Assembly (NCBI RefSeq): GCF_026153515.1
Contig: NZ_CP110644.1
Span: 3,315,501 to 3,379,500, forward strand
Length of the DNA: 64,000 nt
Reading direction: 5' to 3'
DNA from: Pseudomonas sp. KU26590
Lineage (GTDB): Bacteria; Pseudomonadota; Gammaproteobacteria; Pseudomonadales; Pseudomonadaceae
The notes beneath the pieces are model-generated. The model was not told the DNA's origin, did not search any database, and saw only the letters and a list, made by a program, of their open reading frames with translations. Shown here piece by piece: positions 1-9,085 of this stretch (the stretch's first letter is position 1; the number at the start of each line of letters is the position of its first letter). The position numbers were made by a program, and so were the translations under genes.

Positions 1-246
1 GGCCCAACTGCTGGTGACAATGCCCGACCATATCCATGCCTCGGCGACGGCGGGACGCTGCTGGGTGAAGGCGGAGGACTTGGCGGCCAACTGCTCAAAG
101 GCAGCGACGCGCTGGTCTTCCGGCAACTGGTATTGAATCCGCGCCCAATCCTGCTGGATGCCGGTCAGGCGTTGCTGGTCAGGTGCATCCAGTGCCCACA
201 CCGGCAGGGTGAAGGTGGCGAGCAGTACGACGAGTAGACCTTTCAT
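1..246 (-). CDS. Exported hypothetical protein, N-terminal part only
   Basis: The first 82 residues are visible and the gene runs off the left edge. The N-terminus MKGLLVVLLATFTLPVWA is a typical Sec signal peptide, so the protein is probably periplasmic. The mature part is hydrophilic and helical (LDAPDQQRLTGIQQDWARI, then AEAWIWSGIVTSSWA). It resembles the small TPR-like exported proteins often found in Pseudomonas next to SDR/AMP-ligase genes, but no domain can be assigned from this fragment. The start codon overlaps the stop of the upstream SDR by 4 bp (ATGA), so it is the last visible gene of the 3918-1 operon and translationally coupled to it. Function unknown. Confidence 0.75.
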   Translation of the reverse strand, partial: MKGLLVVLLATFTLPVWALDAPDQQRLTGIQQDWARIQYQLPEDQRVAAFEQLAAKSSAFTQQRPAVAEAWIWSGIVTSSWA

Positions 247-1052
247 GGCTTGGTGCTCTTTTCGAGGGGGGCGCTGCTGAGTCGGCGAATGAGGGGCAAG
301 TGTTTGCGCAGCCCACGGTCCACCACGGCAGGCAGCAGACTGTTGAGGCGTACGAAGAACTGTTCAGGCCAGCCCATGTACAGCTCGCGCTGATTACCGA
401 CAATGGCACGGACAACGGCTGCGGCGACCGTCTGCGGATCGTCCTCGGCGGTCTTCAGGGCAGAGTTGAGGGCGCGCGCTGCGGGACTGTTCATCGTCGT
501 GCGGGTGGCGCGCGGGGCGACGTACAACACGCCGACCCGCGTATCCGCCAGCTCACGGCGCAAGGCTTCGGAAAACCCGCGCAGGGCAAACTTGCTCGCG
601 CAGTACGTGGCGTAACCGGCGTAGCCGATCGAGCCGTAGGTAGAGCCGACGTTGACCACCATGGCGCGGCTGGCCTGGCGCAGCAGCGGCAACAGCAGGC
701 CGGTGAGCTGAATCGGCGCGTTCAGGTTGATGTCGAGCATCGAATCGATCTCGTGCCCCGGCAGCTGTTCCAGCATGGCGAAATGATTGACGCCGGCGGC
801 GTTGATCAGCAGGTTGACCCCTTCCATCGCCTGCGCCGTCATCAGCACGTGCTGACGACCTTCGGCGCTGGTCAGATCGGCCTTTACCCAGTGCAACAGG
901 TGCGGATACTGCTGTTGCAATGGCAACAGCGGCTCCTGATGCCGGCAGACGGCGAGCACTTCGGCGCCATGGCTGCACAGCGCCTGGGCGATGGCCATGC
1001 CGATGCCGCCACTGGCACCGGTCAGGACGACGCGGGTTTCAGACAGACGCAT
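243..1052 (-). CDS. SDR family NAD(P)-dependent oxidoreductase
   Basis: 269 aa, the normal length for a classical short-chain dehydrogenase. The cofactor motif TGASGGIG lies near residues 11-18, NAAGVNHF matches the NNAG position, and the active-site Ser and YxxxK are seen in VNVGSTYG and YATYCASK. A long C-terminal extension after the Rossmann fold suggests a lipid or ketoreductase-type substrate. It overlaps the TenA-like gene upstream by 14 bp and the exported protein downstream by 4 bp. In this operon with an acyl-adenylate ligase and an oxidase it may reduce or oxidise an acyl-derived intermediate, but that is inference; the substrate is unknown. Confidence 0.88.
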   Translation of the reverse strand: MRLSETRVVLTGASGGIGMAIAQALCSHGAEVLAVCRHQEPLLPLQQQYPHLLHWVKADLTSAEGRQHVLMTAQAMEGVNLLINAAGVNHFAMLEQLPGHEIDSMLDINLNAPIQLTGLLLPLLRQASRAMVVNVGSTYGSIGYAGYATYCASKFALRGFSEALRRELADTRVGVLYVAPRATRTTMNSPAARALNSALKTAEDDPQTVAAAVVRAIVGNQRELYMGWPEQFFVRLNSLLPAVVDRGLRKHLPLIRRLSSAPLEKSTKP

Positions 1053-1728
1053 GGGCGAGCTCCTTCACCGGTGCGGCCTGAGCGACGGGCAACTGACGAA
1101 ACATGTCGGTGTACAGGCCGTACACCACTTTCGAGGCCTTGATCACGGCCGCCTGATCCTCCGGGTCTTCAAGACGGTCCATCAGTTTGCGATAGGTCTC
1201 CATGTGGCCGACATCGAGGCTGCCGTGGGAACTCAGGTAGCGGAAGGCCGTGGCCGGCAGCCCCAGGCGCTGCTGAATGCTGCCCGCCGCATGGGTCGCC
1301 AGCGCAATGCTGGTGCCTTCCAGCACATTGACCATGCCGAACAGTCCCACCGGGTTGCCCCGCGCGATGACATCGTAGAGGTAGGCGACCATGAGCTCGA
1401 TAGGCAGGCCAGGCGTACCGTCGCGCACGGCATCGGCATCGCCACCGCAGGCGCGCACGTCGTTGAGGATCCACTGCTCGTGGCCGTATTCGTCTTCGAT
1501 GTACTCGCACACCGCGCCACGCAGCCATTCCAGCCGCGAAGGCAGCCGCGCGCCACAGGCCATCATCAACGGCACGGTATGGCGCACGTGGTAATACGCC
1601 TGAGTCAGGAAGGCGCGATAGCTGTCCAGCGAGACTTCACCGTGCAGCGCCTGATGGATGACGGGCAGATTGAACAAGGTCTCGCGCTCGGTGCGGGTGG
1701 CGTCTTGCAGGGATTCGAAAAAACTCAT
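1039..1728 (-). CDS. TenA-like / heme-oxygenase-fold diiron oxidase family protein
   Basis: 229 aa. The sequence has the metal-ligand pattern of heme-oxygenase-like diiron oxidases: H47/H50 in YYHVRH, E80 and H83 in EDEYGHE, E137 in VLEGTS, then H168-x3-D172-x2-H175 in SSHGSLDVGH. This family (relatives of UndA, BesC and SznF; often annotated as TenA or iron-containing redox enzyme) performs O2-dependent C-C, C-N or N-oxidation chemistry, while thiaminase TenA proper uses a Cys that I do not see here. The start codon overlaps the stop of the AMP-ligase gene (ATGA) and its end overlaps the SDR. It lies far from thiamine genes, which also argues against a thiamine role. The substrate is unknown and may be the acyl group activated by the neighbouring ligase. 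Confidence 0.8.
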   Translation of the reverse strand: MSFFESLQDATRTERETLFNLPVIHQALHGEVSLDSYRAFLTQAYYHVRHTVPLMMACGARLPSRLEWLRGAVCEYIEDEYGHEQWILNDVRACGGDADAVRDGTPGLPIELMVAYLYDVIARGNPVGLFGMVNVLEGTSIALATHAAGSIQQRLGLPATAFRYLSSHGSLDVGHMETYRKLMDRLEDPEDQAAVIKASKVVYGLYTDMFRQLPVAQAAPVKELAHASV

Positions 1729-3206
1729 GATTGAAGGTCCTTTGCTCGCGTGGGCTCAGTGAACAGATGTCGGTAATTCGCCAGGATGGCGTCGCGCCGG
1801 GGTCGGCCGTTGGCGGTGGCCATGCCGTTGACGGTGGTGAAAGGCTGATCGAGACGGGTCCAGGTGTGGACGCGTGCGTAGTCCGGCAGCGCCTGATTGG
1901 CCTGCTCGACAGCGCTGTGCAGGTGCGAGTCGGTGGCGTCCGGGCGCAGTGGCCACAGCAGCGCATGGTTGCGCGGCAGGGCTTCGCCGTAGACGAATGC
2001 CTGAGCGATCAGACCGCGCTGGGTCAGTTCGGCCTCGACCCACTCAGGGTTGACGTTGCGACCGTAACTGGTCACGAACTGATGCTTCTTGCGGCCGTGA
2101 ATATATAGGTAGCCGTTGGCGTCAAACGCGCCGAGATCACCGCTCGGCCACCACTGCGGTGTGGGTTCCGCGTCGCCGAGATAGCCCAGCATCCGCGACC
2201 CGCCAATCAGGACTTCACCGTCCTCGGCCAGGCGTATCTGCACATGGGGCAGCGGTTTGCCAACGCTGCCGGGATGATTGGCGTCGGGGCGGTTGAGGGC
2301 GACGACCGACGCGCACTCGGACAGGCCGTAGCCTTCGTACACCGGAATGCCAAGGGTTTCGGCGCGCAGCAACAGTTCATGGCTGACTTTGGCGCCGCCC
2401 ACCGCGATGAAACGCAGCGCTGCCGGGTTGAAAGCGCCCATCTCGCACGCGCTGACCAGCAGCAACAACAGCTGCGGCACGAGGATCATGCTGTGGGGCT
2501 GGCGCACCGCCAAGGTTGACAGCAGACGCGGTAACTCCACGCCGCTGGCGCCTTGAATCCCCAAGGCTCGCTGACTCGGGAGACTCAGCATGGCCCCGGC
2601 ATAAAGCGCGGCGTAGCAGCCGACGTTTTCCAGCAGGATCGCCAGAGGCAAGAGTGAAAGGTGGTGGGCGGGCTGACGAGATTCGCTGGCGCGCTGCAGC
2701 TCCATGGCCACCGCCAGTACGCTTGCAGCATCCAGGCAGACGCCTTTGGGGGTGCCGGTCGTGCCAGACGTAAAGGTGAGCTTTGCCGTGCCGACGGGCA
2801 GGGGCGACGGCTGAGGGTTTGTCCGCAGCCAGAATCCCTCTTCATGACGGAACGCCGAAATGGCCAGTTCACTGGCGTAGTCGTCGTCGGCAATGACCAC
2901 GTCAGCCTGGCTCTGCTCCAGGCAGTGAAGCCGCTGCGCTGGGCTGAAGAACGGCGGCAGCGTCACACAGGCCAGGCCTGCGAACAGAATCGCCAGGTCC
3001 CAGATCAGCAGGTCCGGGCCATTCTCCAGGGCGAGGGCCACGACCCTGGCGTCCAGGTCCTTGAGCCTCTCCTGACGCAGATTGATTTCTGCATCCAGCT
3101 CGGCATAACTCAGTTTCAAGTCATCGCCCCACAGCGCGCACGCATCGGGCTGCTTGGCGGCGAGATCGGTGATGCGCTGGCGCAAGCCGGTCAGTTCAGG
3201 CGACAT
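1725..3206 (-). CDS. AMP-dependent acyl synthetase/ligase (ANL superfamily)
   Basis: 493 aa acyl-adenylating enzyme. The P-loop motif is TFTSGTTGTPKG, the A5 motif is GYGLSECASVVALN, and the A7/A8 region reads PSGDLGAF followed by GRKKHQFVTSYGRNV, so both ANL sub-domains are present. The usual A10 catalytic lysine region (NGKxxR) reads ANGRPRRD, so the lysine is replaced by Arg. Either adenylation is slow or another basic residue substitutes. It overlaps the hemolysin-family gene by 11 bp at its start and the TenA-like oxidase by 4 bp at its end. It probably activates a fatty or aromatic acid for the operon's pathway. The substrate cannot be told from sequence. Confidence 0.87.
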   Translation of the reverse strand: MSPELTGLRQRITDLAAKQPDACALWGDDLKLSYAELDAEINLRQERLKDLDARVVALALENGPDLLIWDLAILFAGLACVTLPPFFSPAQRLHCLEQSQADVVIADDDYASELAISAFRHEEGFWLRTNPQPSPLPVGTAKLTFTSGTTGTPKGVCLDAASVLAVAMELQRASESRQPAHHLSLLPLAILLENVGCYAALYAGAMLSLPSQRALGIQGASGVELPRLLSTLAVRQPHSMILVPQLLLLLVSACEMGAFNPAALRFIAVGGAKVSHELLLRAETLGIPVYEGYGLSECASVVALNRPDANHPGSVGKPLPHVQIRLAEDGEVLIGGSRMLGYLGDAEPTPQWWPSGDLGAFDANGYLYIHGRKKHQFVTSYGRNVNPEWVEAELTQRGLIAQAFVYGEALPRNHALLWPLRPDATDSHLHSAVEQANQALPDYARVHTWTRLDQPFTTVNGMATANGRPRRDAILANYRHLFTEPTRAKDLQS

Positions 3207-3918
3207 GGCAGCTGTCCTCCAGTGTCAGGGGCAGCCCGAAGCGTTCAAACACGCCACAGCTGCTCAAATGCAGAAAGCCTGCGCGGATATCGCCGACGTG
3301 CACGTTCGGTTGCGTGTCGTAGTAATGACCCCATGCGTGGCGGTCCTCGCCCAGACGCATAGGGTCGGCAGCACAGAGGGTGACGGGGCGCAGCCCGAGG
3401 CGATTGAAGCTGTTGACCAGCCCGGCGTTGCCCGTGAAAGCGACCCATTCCAGGCCGCCCATGGCGAGCAGCCAGGTCACGGTGATGATGCTCAGCCGCG
3501 CGCTGCCCAGGTTGCTGGCGGCGAGGTTGCCCACTTCAACGATGCCCTGACGGTCCGCTGGCCTGCCGGCACTGGCTTCGATCATGTGCTCGACGGGCTG
3601 GTCGAGGTAGCGCTCCAGGAACAGCGTGCCGGAGGTCGCCACCCGCACGCCGGCCACGGCGCAGAGCGTGTCTGTGGTGTCGTGGAGTCCAAACAGCTCC
3701 GGCATGAAGCTGCGGATCTCGGCGTTGTGGGCCTGGCGAAAGCGTTGCTGGATAAAGGCCTCGTAGGCATCGCGCAGTGGCTCCTGAGGCAGCGCGCGAT
3801 TAAGCGAGAGGGGCGGTGATTGCGCAGTGCCGAATCCCATAGGCAGGAAATCCAGAGGCAGCGCACTGGACGGCATTGAGTGCTGTGGTAATCGGTTATT
3901 CCAGTCCAGACCCTGCAT
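3196..3918 (-). CDS. Thermostable hemolysin family protein
   Basis: 240 aa, matching in length and conserved blocks the thermostable hemolysin family known from Vibrio (PF12261). Visible landmarks are the RFRQAHNAEIRSFMPELFGL block near residues 58-77, a GNAT-like core (VAGVRVATSGTLFLERYLD, then VEVGNLAASN) and a C-terminal W-G-x-Y-Y block. The fold resembles an N-acyltransferase, so the hemolysin name may mislead. The start is supported by a strong GGAGGAG ribosome site 9 nt upstream. It is the first gene of a five-gene overlapping operon with an acyl ligase, so an acyl-transfer role in making a lipid-like product is plausible inference. Confidence 0.82.
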   Translation of the reverse strand: MQGLDWNNRLPQHSMPSSALPLDFLPMGFGTAQSPPLSLNRALPQEPLRDAYEAFIQQRFRQAHNAEIRSFMPELFGLHDTTDTLCAVAGVRVATSGTLFLERYLDQPVEHMIEASAGRPADRQGIVEVGNLAASNLGSARLSIITVTWLLAMGGLEWVAFTGNAGLVNSFNRLGLRPVTLCAADPMRLGEDRHAWGHYYDTQPNVHVGDIRAGFLHLSSCGVFERFGLPLTLEDSCHVA

Positions 3919-4109
3919 GGGTGTGGCTCCTCCCCAGTGGTGAATGGGGTGGAGTATCAGTGTCGATTCTTAACGAAGTCTGAAGGTGAGAAATGTCCCT
4001 GGTTTGGCGTTCTTTGCAACCTGCGCGAGGTCTTCAGACTGCCTTAAGACAGCGGCCCCAAGGTGCGGAGCCATTCAGCAACATCCTCCTCACTCAGCGA
4101 GCGCCCACT

Positions 4110-4661
4110 ATGAATTCAACCCCACACCGGTACGCCAGATTGTCGATGTCCCTGCACTGGCTGATGCTGGCGTTGTTCGTCGGCGTTTACGCCTGTATCG
4201 AGCTGAAAGGCTTTGCGCCCCGGGGCAGTACGCTGCGCTCGCTGTTGTTAGGCATGCACGGCATGTTCGGTCTGTCGATATTTGCGCTGGTCTGGCTGCG
4301 TCTGCTGGGCAGGTTGATGTACAAAGCGCCACCTATCACGCCGGCCCCTCGTACCTGGCAGCTCGGGATGGCCCACCTTGTTCACGGGCTGTTGTACGCA
4401 CTGATGATCGCGACACCGGTGCTGGCCTGGCTGATGCTGGCGGCGGGTGGCAAACCGATGCCGTACTTCGGCTTCTTCCTGCCCGCGCCCCTGGCCGTCG
4501 ACCCTGATCTGGCCAGACAGATCAAAGGCTGGCACGAGTGGGCCGGCAACCTGGGCTATTGGTTGATCGGCGTACACGCCGCAGCGGGGCTCTTTCATCA
4601 TTACTTTGTCCGCGACAACACCCTGCGCCGCATGCTGCCGTGGTCGGCTGAAAAGCGTTAA
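4110..4661 (+). CDS. Cytochrome b561
   Basis: 183 aa integral membrane di-heme cytochrome of the prokaryotic b561 (YodB/CybB) family. Four hydrophobic segments are visible, with the expected heme-ligand histidines at H16 (SLHWLML), H50 (GMHGMFG), the LVHGLLYA His and the late GVHAAAGLFHH cluster. The usual function is electron transfer from the quinone pool in the inner membrane. The start at MNSTPHRYARLSM was chosen because the heme helix begins directly after it, as in the family. An in-frame upstream ATG at 3993 would add a hydrophilic tail with no counterpart. It is divergent from the hemolysin-family operon and convergent with the ABC operon. Confidence 0.9.
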   Translation: MNSTPHRYARLSMSLHWLMLALFVGVYACIELKGFAPRGSTLRSLLLGMHGMFGLSIFALVWLRLLGRLMYKAPPITPAPRTWQLGMAHLVHGLLYALMIATPVLAWLMLAAGGKPMPYFGFFLPAPLAVDPDLARQIKGWHEWAGNLGYWLIGVHAAAGLFHHYFVRDNTLRRMLPWSAEKR

Positions 4662-4677
4662 GCGGTCACTGCCATTA

Positions 4678-6420
4678 TCACTCTACCGCGACCCAGTGAT
4701 CGGCGGCTACCGCTGAAAACCGCTGCACCGGCGCGACAAAATCCTTTGTCTTGATCGGGTCAGGCCGGTCCAGCTCTTTGAGCAGGCTCTTGAAATCCCG
4801 GCGCCGGCCCACTTCGGGCACCGGCACTGCGGCGAGCAGGCGGCGGGTATAGGGATGCTGCGGGTTGTGCAGGACCTGATCACGGGCGCCGATTTCGACA
4901 ATGCGGCCGCCATACATCACCGCCACGCGATGACAGATGCGCTCGACCACCGCCATGTCGTGGGAGATGAACAGGTAACTCAGGCAATGCTCGGCGCGCA
5001 GCCGTTCCAGCAGTTCCAGCACCTGGGCCTGCACCGAGACGTCCAGCGCCGAGACCGATTCATCCGCGATGATCACTTTGGGATTCAGTGCCAGCGCCCG
5101 GGCGATGCAGATCCGTTGGCGTTGCCCGCCGGAAAACTGATGGGGATAGCGCTCCAGGGTGTCCCGTGGCAGGTCGACCTGTTGCAGCAGTTGCGCCACG
5201 CGCTCCCGCCGTTGGGGCTCGGGCATCCTGTCGTGAATCAGCAACGGCTCGCCCACCAGATCGAACACGGTTTTGCGCGGATTCAACGCCGCGTACGGGT
5301 CTTGAAACACCATCTGCACGTCACGGCGCACCCGCTGCAACGCGTCACCCTGCAAACCGTTGAGTTCCTGCCCCAGCAATTTGACGCTGCCCTGATAGCT
5401 GAGCATGTTCATCAAGGCCTTGCCGGTGGTGGACTTACCGCAGCCGCTTTCGCCGACCAGCCCCAGGGTTTCGCCTTGACGCAGTTCGAAACTCACGCCC
5501 TCGACCGCATGCACCGTGCGCGGCGTTTCGAACCAGCCGTGGCGCAAAGGGAAGCGCACGCTGAGGTCCTTAACGGCGAGCACCACCGGCTGTTCTGTCA
5601 ATGCGTCAGGCGGCGGCGCGCTGCCCAGCACCGGCACGGCGGCCAGCAGTTTGCGCGTGTAGGGCGCCTGGGCGTCGGTGAAGACCTGATGCAACGAACC
5701 GCGCTCTTCCATGCGCCCCTGATTCATCACCACCACTTCATCGGCCATCTCGGCGACCACGCCCATGTCGTGGGTGATGAGTAAAAGGCTGGTCGCGAAC
5801 TGCTGCTGCAACTCGCGCATCAGCTCAAGAATCTGCGCCTGAATCGTCACGTCCAGCGCGGTGGTCGGCTCGTCGGCGATGAGGATTTCCGGCTGGCAGA
5901 GCATCGCCATGGCGATCATCACCCGCTGACGCATGCCACCGGACAGTTCGTGGGGGTACTGGGTCAGGCGCTTGTCGACCTGGGGCATGCGCACGGCGTC
6001 GAGCATGGCCCGGCAGCGCTGACGAATCTCGCCGCGACTCAACGCCTCATGCCGGCGCAGGGTTTCCGCCAGTTGCTGGCCGACGGTCAGCAGCGGGTTC
6101 AGTGACGTCATTGGCTCCTGAAAAATCATGCCGATGCGCTTGCCGCGCAGGCGTTGCAGGTCCCGTTCCGGCAGGCTCAGCAGGTCGCGGTTGTCGAACA
6201 GGATCGCGCCACCGGGAACACTGGCCGCCTTGGGCAGCAAGCCCATGATCGCCAGGGACGACAGCGATTTGCCGCTGCCCGATTCACCGGCGATGCACAG
6301 CGTGCGGCGCGGGTAGAGGGCGAAACTTAGCTCATCGACCACCCGCCGCCGTGACGCGCCACCACCGACGTCGATGCTCAGCCGCTCAACCGACAGACTG
6401 GGCTGATCGGCTGGCTTCAC
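4678..6420 (-). CDS. Dual-domain peptide/amide ABC transporter ATP-binding protein (DppD-DppF fusion type)
   Basis: 580 aa with two complete ABC ATPase halves. The first has Walker A GESGSGKS, signature LSGGMRQR and Walker [13 protein letters not shown]. The second has [17 protein letters not shown] and [12 protein letters not shown]. Each half ends in the oligopeptide-type C-terminal extension with an HPYTRxLLAAVP-like motif. The arrangement is that of GsiA-type fused ATPases and would energise the two permeases at 9086-10860. The start is GTG at 6420, chosen because GTGA overlaps the stop of the formamidase gene; an ATG at 6552 would lie deep inside that gene. Last gene of the amide uptake operon. 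Confidence 0.92.
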   Translation of the reverse strand: MKPADQPSLSVERLSIDVGGGASRRRVVDELSFALYPRRTLCIAGESGSGKSLSSLAIMGLLPKAASVPGGAILFDNRDLLSLPERDLQRLRGKRIGMIFQEPMTSLNPLLTVGQQLAETLRRHEALSRGEIRQRCRAMLDAVRMPQVDKRLTQYPHELSGGMRQRVMIAMAMLCQPEILIADEPTTALDVTIQAQILELMRELQQQFATSLLLITHDMGVVAEMADEVVVMNQGRMEERGSLHQVFTDAQAPYTRKLLAAVPVLGSAPPPDALTEQPVVLAVKDLSVRFPLRHGWFETPRTVHAVEGVSFELRQGETLGLVGESGCGKSTTGKALMNMLSYQGSVKLLGQELNGLQGDALQRVRRDVQMVFQDPYAALNPRKTVFDLVGEPLLIHDRMPEPQRRERVAQLLQQVDLPRDTLERYPHQFSGGQRQRICIARALALNPKVIIADESVSALDVSVQAQVLELLERLRAEHCLSYLFISHDMAVVERICHRVAVMYGGRIVEIGARDQVLHNPQHPYTRRLLAAVPVPEVGRRRDFKSLLKELDRPDPIKTKDFVAPVQRFSAVAADHWVAVE

Positions 6421-7364
6421 TGGAACACCACTTTCGGAAAATAGAACGACACCACCCAGTTCGGTAGGTCGACGATTTCGCTGATGCGCAAATCGCCGCA
6501 CACCGAGCACAGCATGTACGCCTGTTCCGCCGGCATGCGGTGCTCGCGGCACAGCCAGTCGATGGTGTTGGCCACGGCCTGGCGGGCGGCCTGCATCAAG
6601 TCCGGGCCGATGCCGGTGAAGGCTTCGTAGCCGGCGCTGTCCAGGTGCCCGGTGACCGGGCCGGGTGTGCTGAAACGCGGGGTGGCCAGGGGCGTTTGCT
6701 TGATCAGGTCAAGCTTGACCACCACGTCCATGGCGCTCTCGATGGCAGTGCCGCAGACCTCGCCATCGCCTTGGGCAGCATGGGTGTCGCCGATGGAAAA
6801 GAGCGCGCCGGCGACTTCCACCGGCAGGTACAAGATGCTGCCGGCCGCCAGGTCGCGGATGTCCAGATTGCCGCCGACCCGACGGGGCGGCACGATGGAA
6901 TGCAGCCCGGCTTCAGCGGGCGCCACGCCAACCGTGCCGGCGAACGGCTTGAGCGGCACCTTGGCGAAATCGCCGAAGGCGGCGGGGGCGAGGGTTTGCG
7001 TGTCGTAATGCCACAGCGCTAAGGCGGGCGCCTGGAACTGATCAGCGAGCAGGCCGAAGCCGGGGATGTTGGCGGTCCAGCCGAAGCCGCCGGGCTTGAA
7101 GCTGTCCAGGGTAATTTTCAGGATGTCGCCAGGCTCGGCACCCTCGACGTAGATCGGCCCGGTGACCGGGTTGATCTGATCGAAGGGCATGACGCTAACG
7201 TCAGCCACTTGCGATTGCGCAGTGAAATAGCCGTTGGACGAATCCCGGCAGTTCATCTGCAGGGTGGTGCCGGGCGCCACGCGCTCGACCGGGGTAAAGC
7301 TGTGGTCCCAGCCAAAGTGGCTGTTGACGCTGTGAATGGTCTTGACCAGGCAGTTCTGGCACAT
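6417..7364 (-). CDS. Acetamidase/formamidase family protein (FmdA-like)
   Basis: 315 aa, the usual size of the FmdA/AmdA acetamidase-formamidase family (PF03069), which hydrolyses short amides to acid and ammonia. Family landmarks are SHFGWDHSFTPVERVAPG near the N-terminus, the GPIYVEGAEPGDILKI block, the GDTHAAQGDGEVCGTAIE metal-binding block and the late MLCSVCGDLRISEIVD block. It lies between the substrate-binding protein and the ABC ATPase of the same operon, under an AmiC/AmiR-type regulator. The operon therefore appears to import a small amide and cleave it in the cytoplasm as a nitrogen source. Formamide versus another short amide cannot be decided. Confidence 0.92.
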   Translation of the reverse strand: MCQNCLVKTIHSVNSHFGWDHSFTPVERVAPGTTLQMNCRDSSNGYFTAQSQVADVSVMPFDQINPVTGPIYVEGAEPGDILKITLDSFKPGGFGWTANIPGFGLLADQFQAPALALWHYDTQTLAPAAFGDFAKVPLKPFAGTVGVAPAEAGLHSIVPPRRVGGNLDIRDLAAGSILYLPVEVAGALFSIGDTHAAQGDGEVCGTAIESAMDVVVKLDLIKQTPLATPRFSTPGPVTGHLDSAGYEAFTGIGPDLMQAARQAVANTIDWLCREHRMPAEQAYMLCSVCGDLRISEIVDLPNWVVSFYFPKVVFQ

Positions 7365-7418
7365 GGGTGCGGTCCTCGTTGCAAACAGGCTATGGGGGAG
7401 GGAAGCCGTGGCCTGTGC

Positions 7419-7434
7419 CCCGGCGCTTGCCGGG
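7419..7434 (-). other. Intercistronic hairpin between binding-protein and formamidase genes
   Basis: CCCGGC-GCTT-GCCGGG forms a perfect 6-bp GC stem with a tetraloop in the 87-bp gap. There is no T-tract. Such hairpins after binding-protein genes commonly stabilise the upstream mRNA and set higher expression of the binding protein. This role is inferred. Confidence 0.4.
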
Positions 7435-7451
7435 AACAGACCAGCGCGAGA

Positions 7452-9059
7452 TCACTTCACCCAGATGTAGTCATAGTTGACCGGCACGTGGACCGGATCG
7501 ACGTACAGCGCGTCGTCGCCGCCCATGCGCTTGGAGCGCACGGTGAAGCGTTGCTCGTTGAAGATCGGCACCCACGGCGCGTCGGCCATGGCATCGGTGA
7601 AGATCTTCTTCCAGGCTTCAGTGCGTTCGGCCTGTTGTTCCGGGCGTGCCATGGCGTCGGCTTTGGCGGCGCGTTCGTCCAGGGCCTTGTTGCAGTACAA
7701 CGACCAGTTCCAGCCGCCTTCGACCGCGCCGGTGCATCCGAGAATCGGGCCGTAGAAGTTCGACGGGTCCGGGAAGTCGGCGATCCAGGCCATGCCGCCG
7801 GACCACACCATCGGCGCCTGATCCTTGGAGCTGCCGGCGGCAATCACGTTGGCCTGGGCCAGGGACTTGATCTGCACGCGTATGCCGACCTTGGCCAGGT
7901 CCTGCTGGATCGACTGGGCAATGCGCGGCTGCGGGTCGGTGTTCATCACGTACAGCTCGGTGTCGAAACCCTTGGCCAGCCCTGCGTCGGCGAGCAGCTT
8001 TTTCGCGCCCTCGACGTCGTAGGGCAGGCCCTTGTATTGCGTGTCGTAACCCGGCATCGCCGGCGGCAACGGCTGATTCGCCGGCACCGCGCGACCATTG
8101 ATGATGCGCACGATGCGTTCCTTGCTGATGGCCATGTTGATGGCCTGGCGCACCTTGAGATTGTCGAACGGCGGCAGGGTGGTTTTCAGCGTCACGTAGC
8201 CGGTTTGCAGCTGATTGCCGGTGACCAGTAACTGCTTGGAGGCCGGGTCGTTCTTGAACTGCAGAAATTGCGCGGGGGGTACGCCGTCGCCGGCAATGTC
8301 CACCTCGCCCTTGTTCAGGCGCAGCAGCGCAACGGTCGGGTCCTGGCCGATTTCGAAGGTGATCTTGTCGACGTAGGGCAGGCCCTTCTGGAAGTAATTC
8401 GGGTTCTTCACCAGTTCCAGTTTCTGCCCCAGTTTCCACTCGGCCAGGCTGAACGCGCCGCTGCCGACCGGGTGCTTGCCGAAGTCGGCGCCCCATTGCT
8501 CCACCGCTTCCTTGGGTACGACCGAGGCGAAGTTGATGGCCATGATGTGCAGGAAGGTCGCGTTTGGCGCGCTGAGCGTAATGGTCAGGTGTTGATCATC
8601 GACCACCTTGATGCCACTGAGGGTCGTGCTTTTGCCGCCGGTCACGTCTTCATAACCGACGATGGAGCTGAAGAAACCGGCGCCCGGGCTCTGGGTTTTC
8701 GGGTTGACCGTGCGCTCCAGGGAGTACTTCACGTCATTGGCGACCAGCTCACGGCCGTTCTGGAATTTCACGCCCTTGACCAGGGTGAAGCTGTACACCA
8801 GCCCGTCCGGGGAAATGCTGTAGTCCTCGGCCAGACTTTTCACAAGCTCCGTGGTGCCGGGCTTGTAGTCCATCAGGCGGCCGAACAGGCTTTTGATCAT
8901 CGACCAGTTCTGCCAGTCGTAGCCAATGGCCGGGTCCAGGGTCGCGACATCGTTCTGGTAGGTCACCACCACATCGCCACCGCTTTTCGGCGTGTCGGCC
9001 CACAGTGGCGTGGTAAACAGCGTGGCCGCCACGGCCAGGGTCAGCGCGTTGATTTTCAT
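7452..9059 (-). CDS. ABC transporter substrate-binding protein, family 5 (DppA/OppA type)
   Basis: 535 aa periplasmic solute-binding protein. The first ~21 residues (MKINALTLAVAATLFTTPLWA) form a signal peptide with no lipobox. The mature start TPKSGGDVVVTYQNDVATLDPA and the block SLAEDYSISPDGLVYSFTLVKGVKFQNG are diagnostic of the peptide/nickel/opine family 5. It lies 26 bp after the DppB-like permease and should deliver ligand to it. The neighbouring formamidase and AmiC-like regulator suggest that the ligand is an amide or amidated compound rather than a generic dipeptide; this is contextual inference. Confidence 0.93.
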   Translation of the reverse strand: MKINALTLAVAATLFTTPLWADTPKSGGDVVVTYQNDVATLDPAIGYDWQNWSMIKSLFGRLMDYKPGTTELVKSLAEDYSISPDGLVYSFTLVKGVKFQNGRELVANDVKYSLERTVNPKTQSPGAGFFSSIVGYEDVTGGKSTTLSGIKVVDDQHLTITLSAPNATFLHIMAINFASVVPKEAVEQWGADFGKHPVGSGAFSLAEWKLGQKLELVKNPNYFQKGLPYVDKITFEIGQDPTVALLRLNKGEVDIAGDGVPPAQFLQFKNDPASKQLLVTGNQLQTGYVTLKTTLPPFDNLKVRQAINMAISKERIVRIINGRAVPANQPLPPAMPGYDTQYKGLPYDVEGAKKLLADAGLAKGFDTELYVMNTDPQPRIAQSIQQDLAKVGIRVQIKSLAQANVIAAGSSKDQAPMVWSGGMAWIADFPDPSNFYGPILGCTGAVEGGWNWSLYCNKALDERAAKADAMARPEQQAERTEAWKKIFTDAMADAPWVPIFNEQRFTVRSKRMGGDDALYVDPVHVPVNYDYIWVK

Positions 9060-9085
9060 TGTTGTGCCCCGTTGTGTTGATGAAT

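Noticed and set aside
1039..1728. TenA as a thiamine salvage enzyme
   Set aside because: The thiaminase active-site Cys is not evident, diiron ligands are, and no thiamine genes or TPP riboswitch are nearby.
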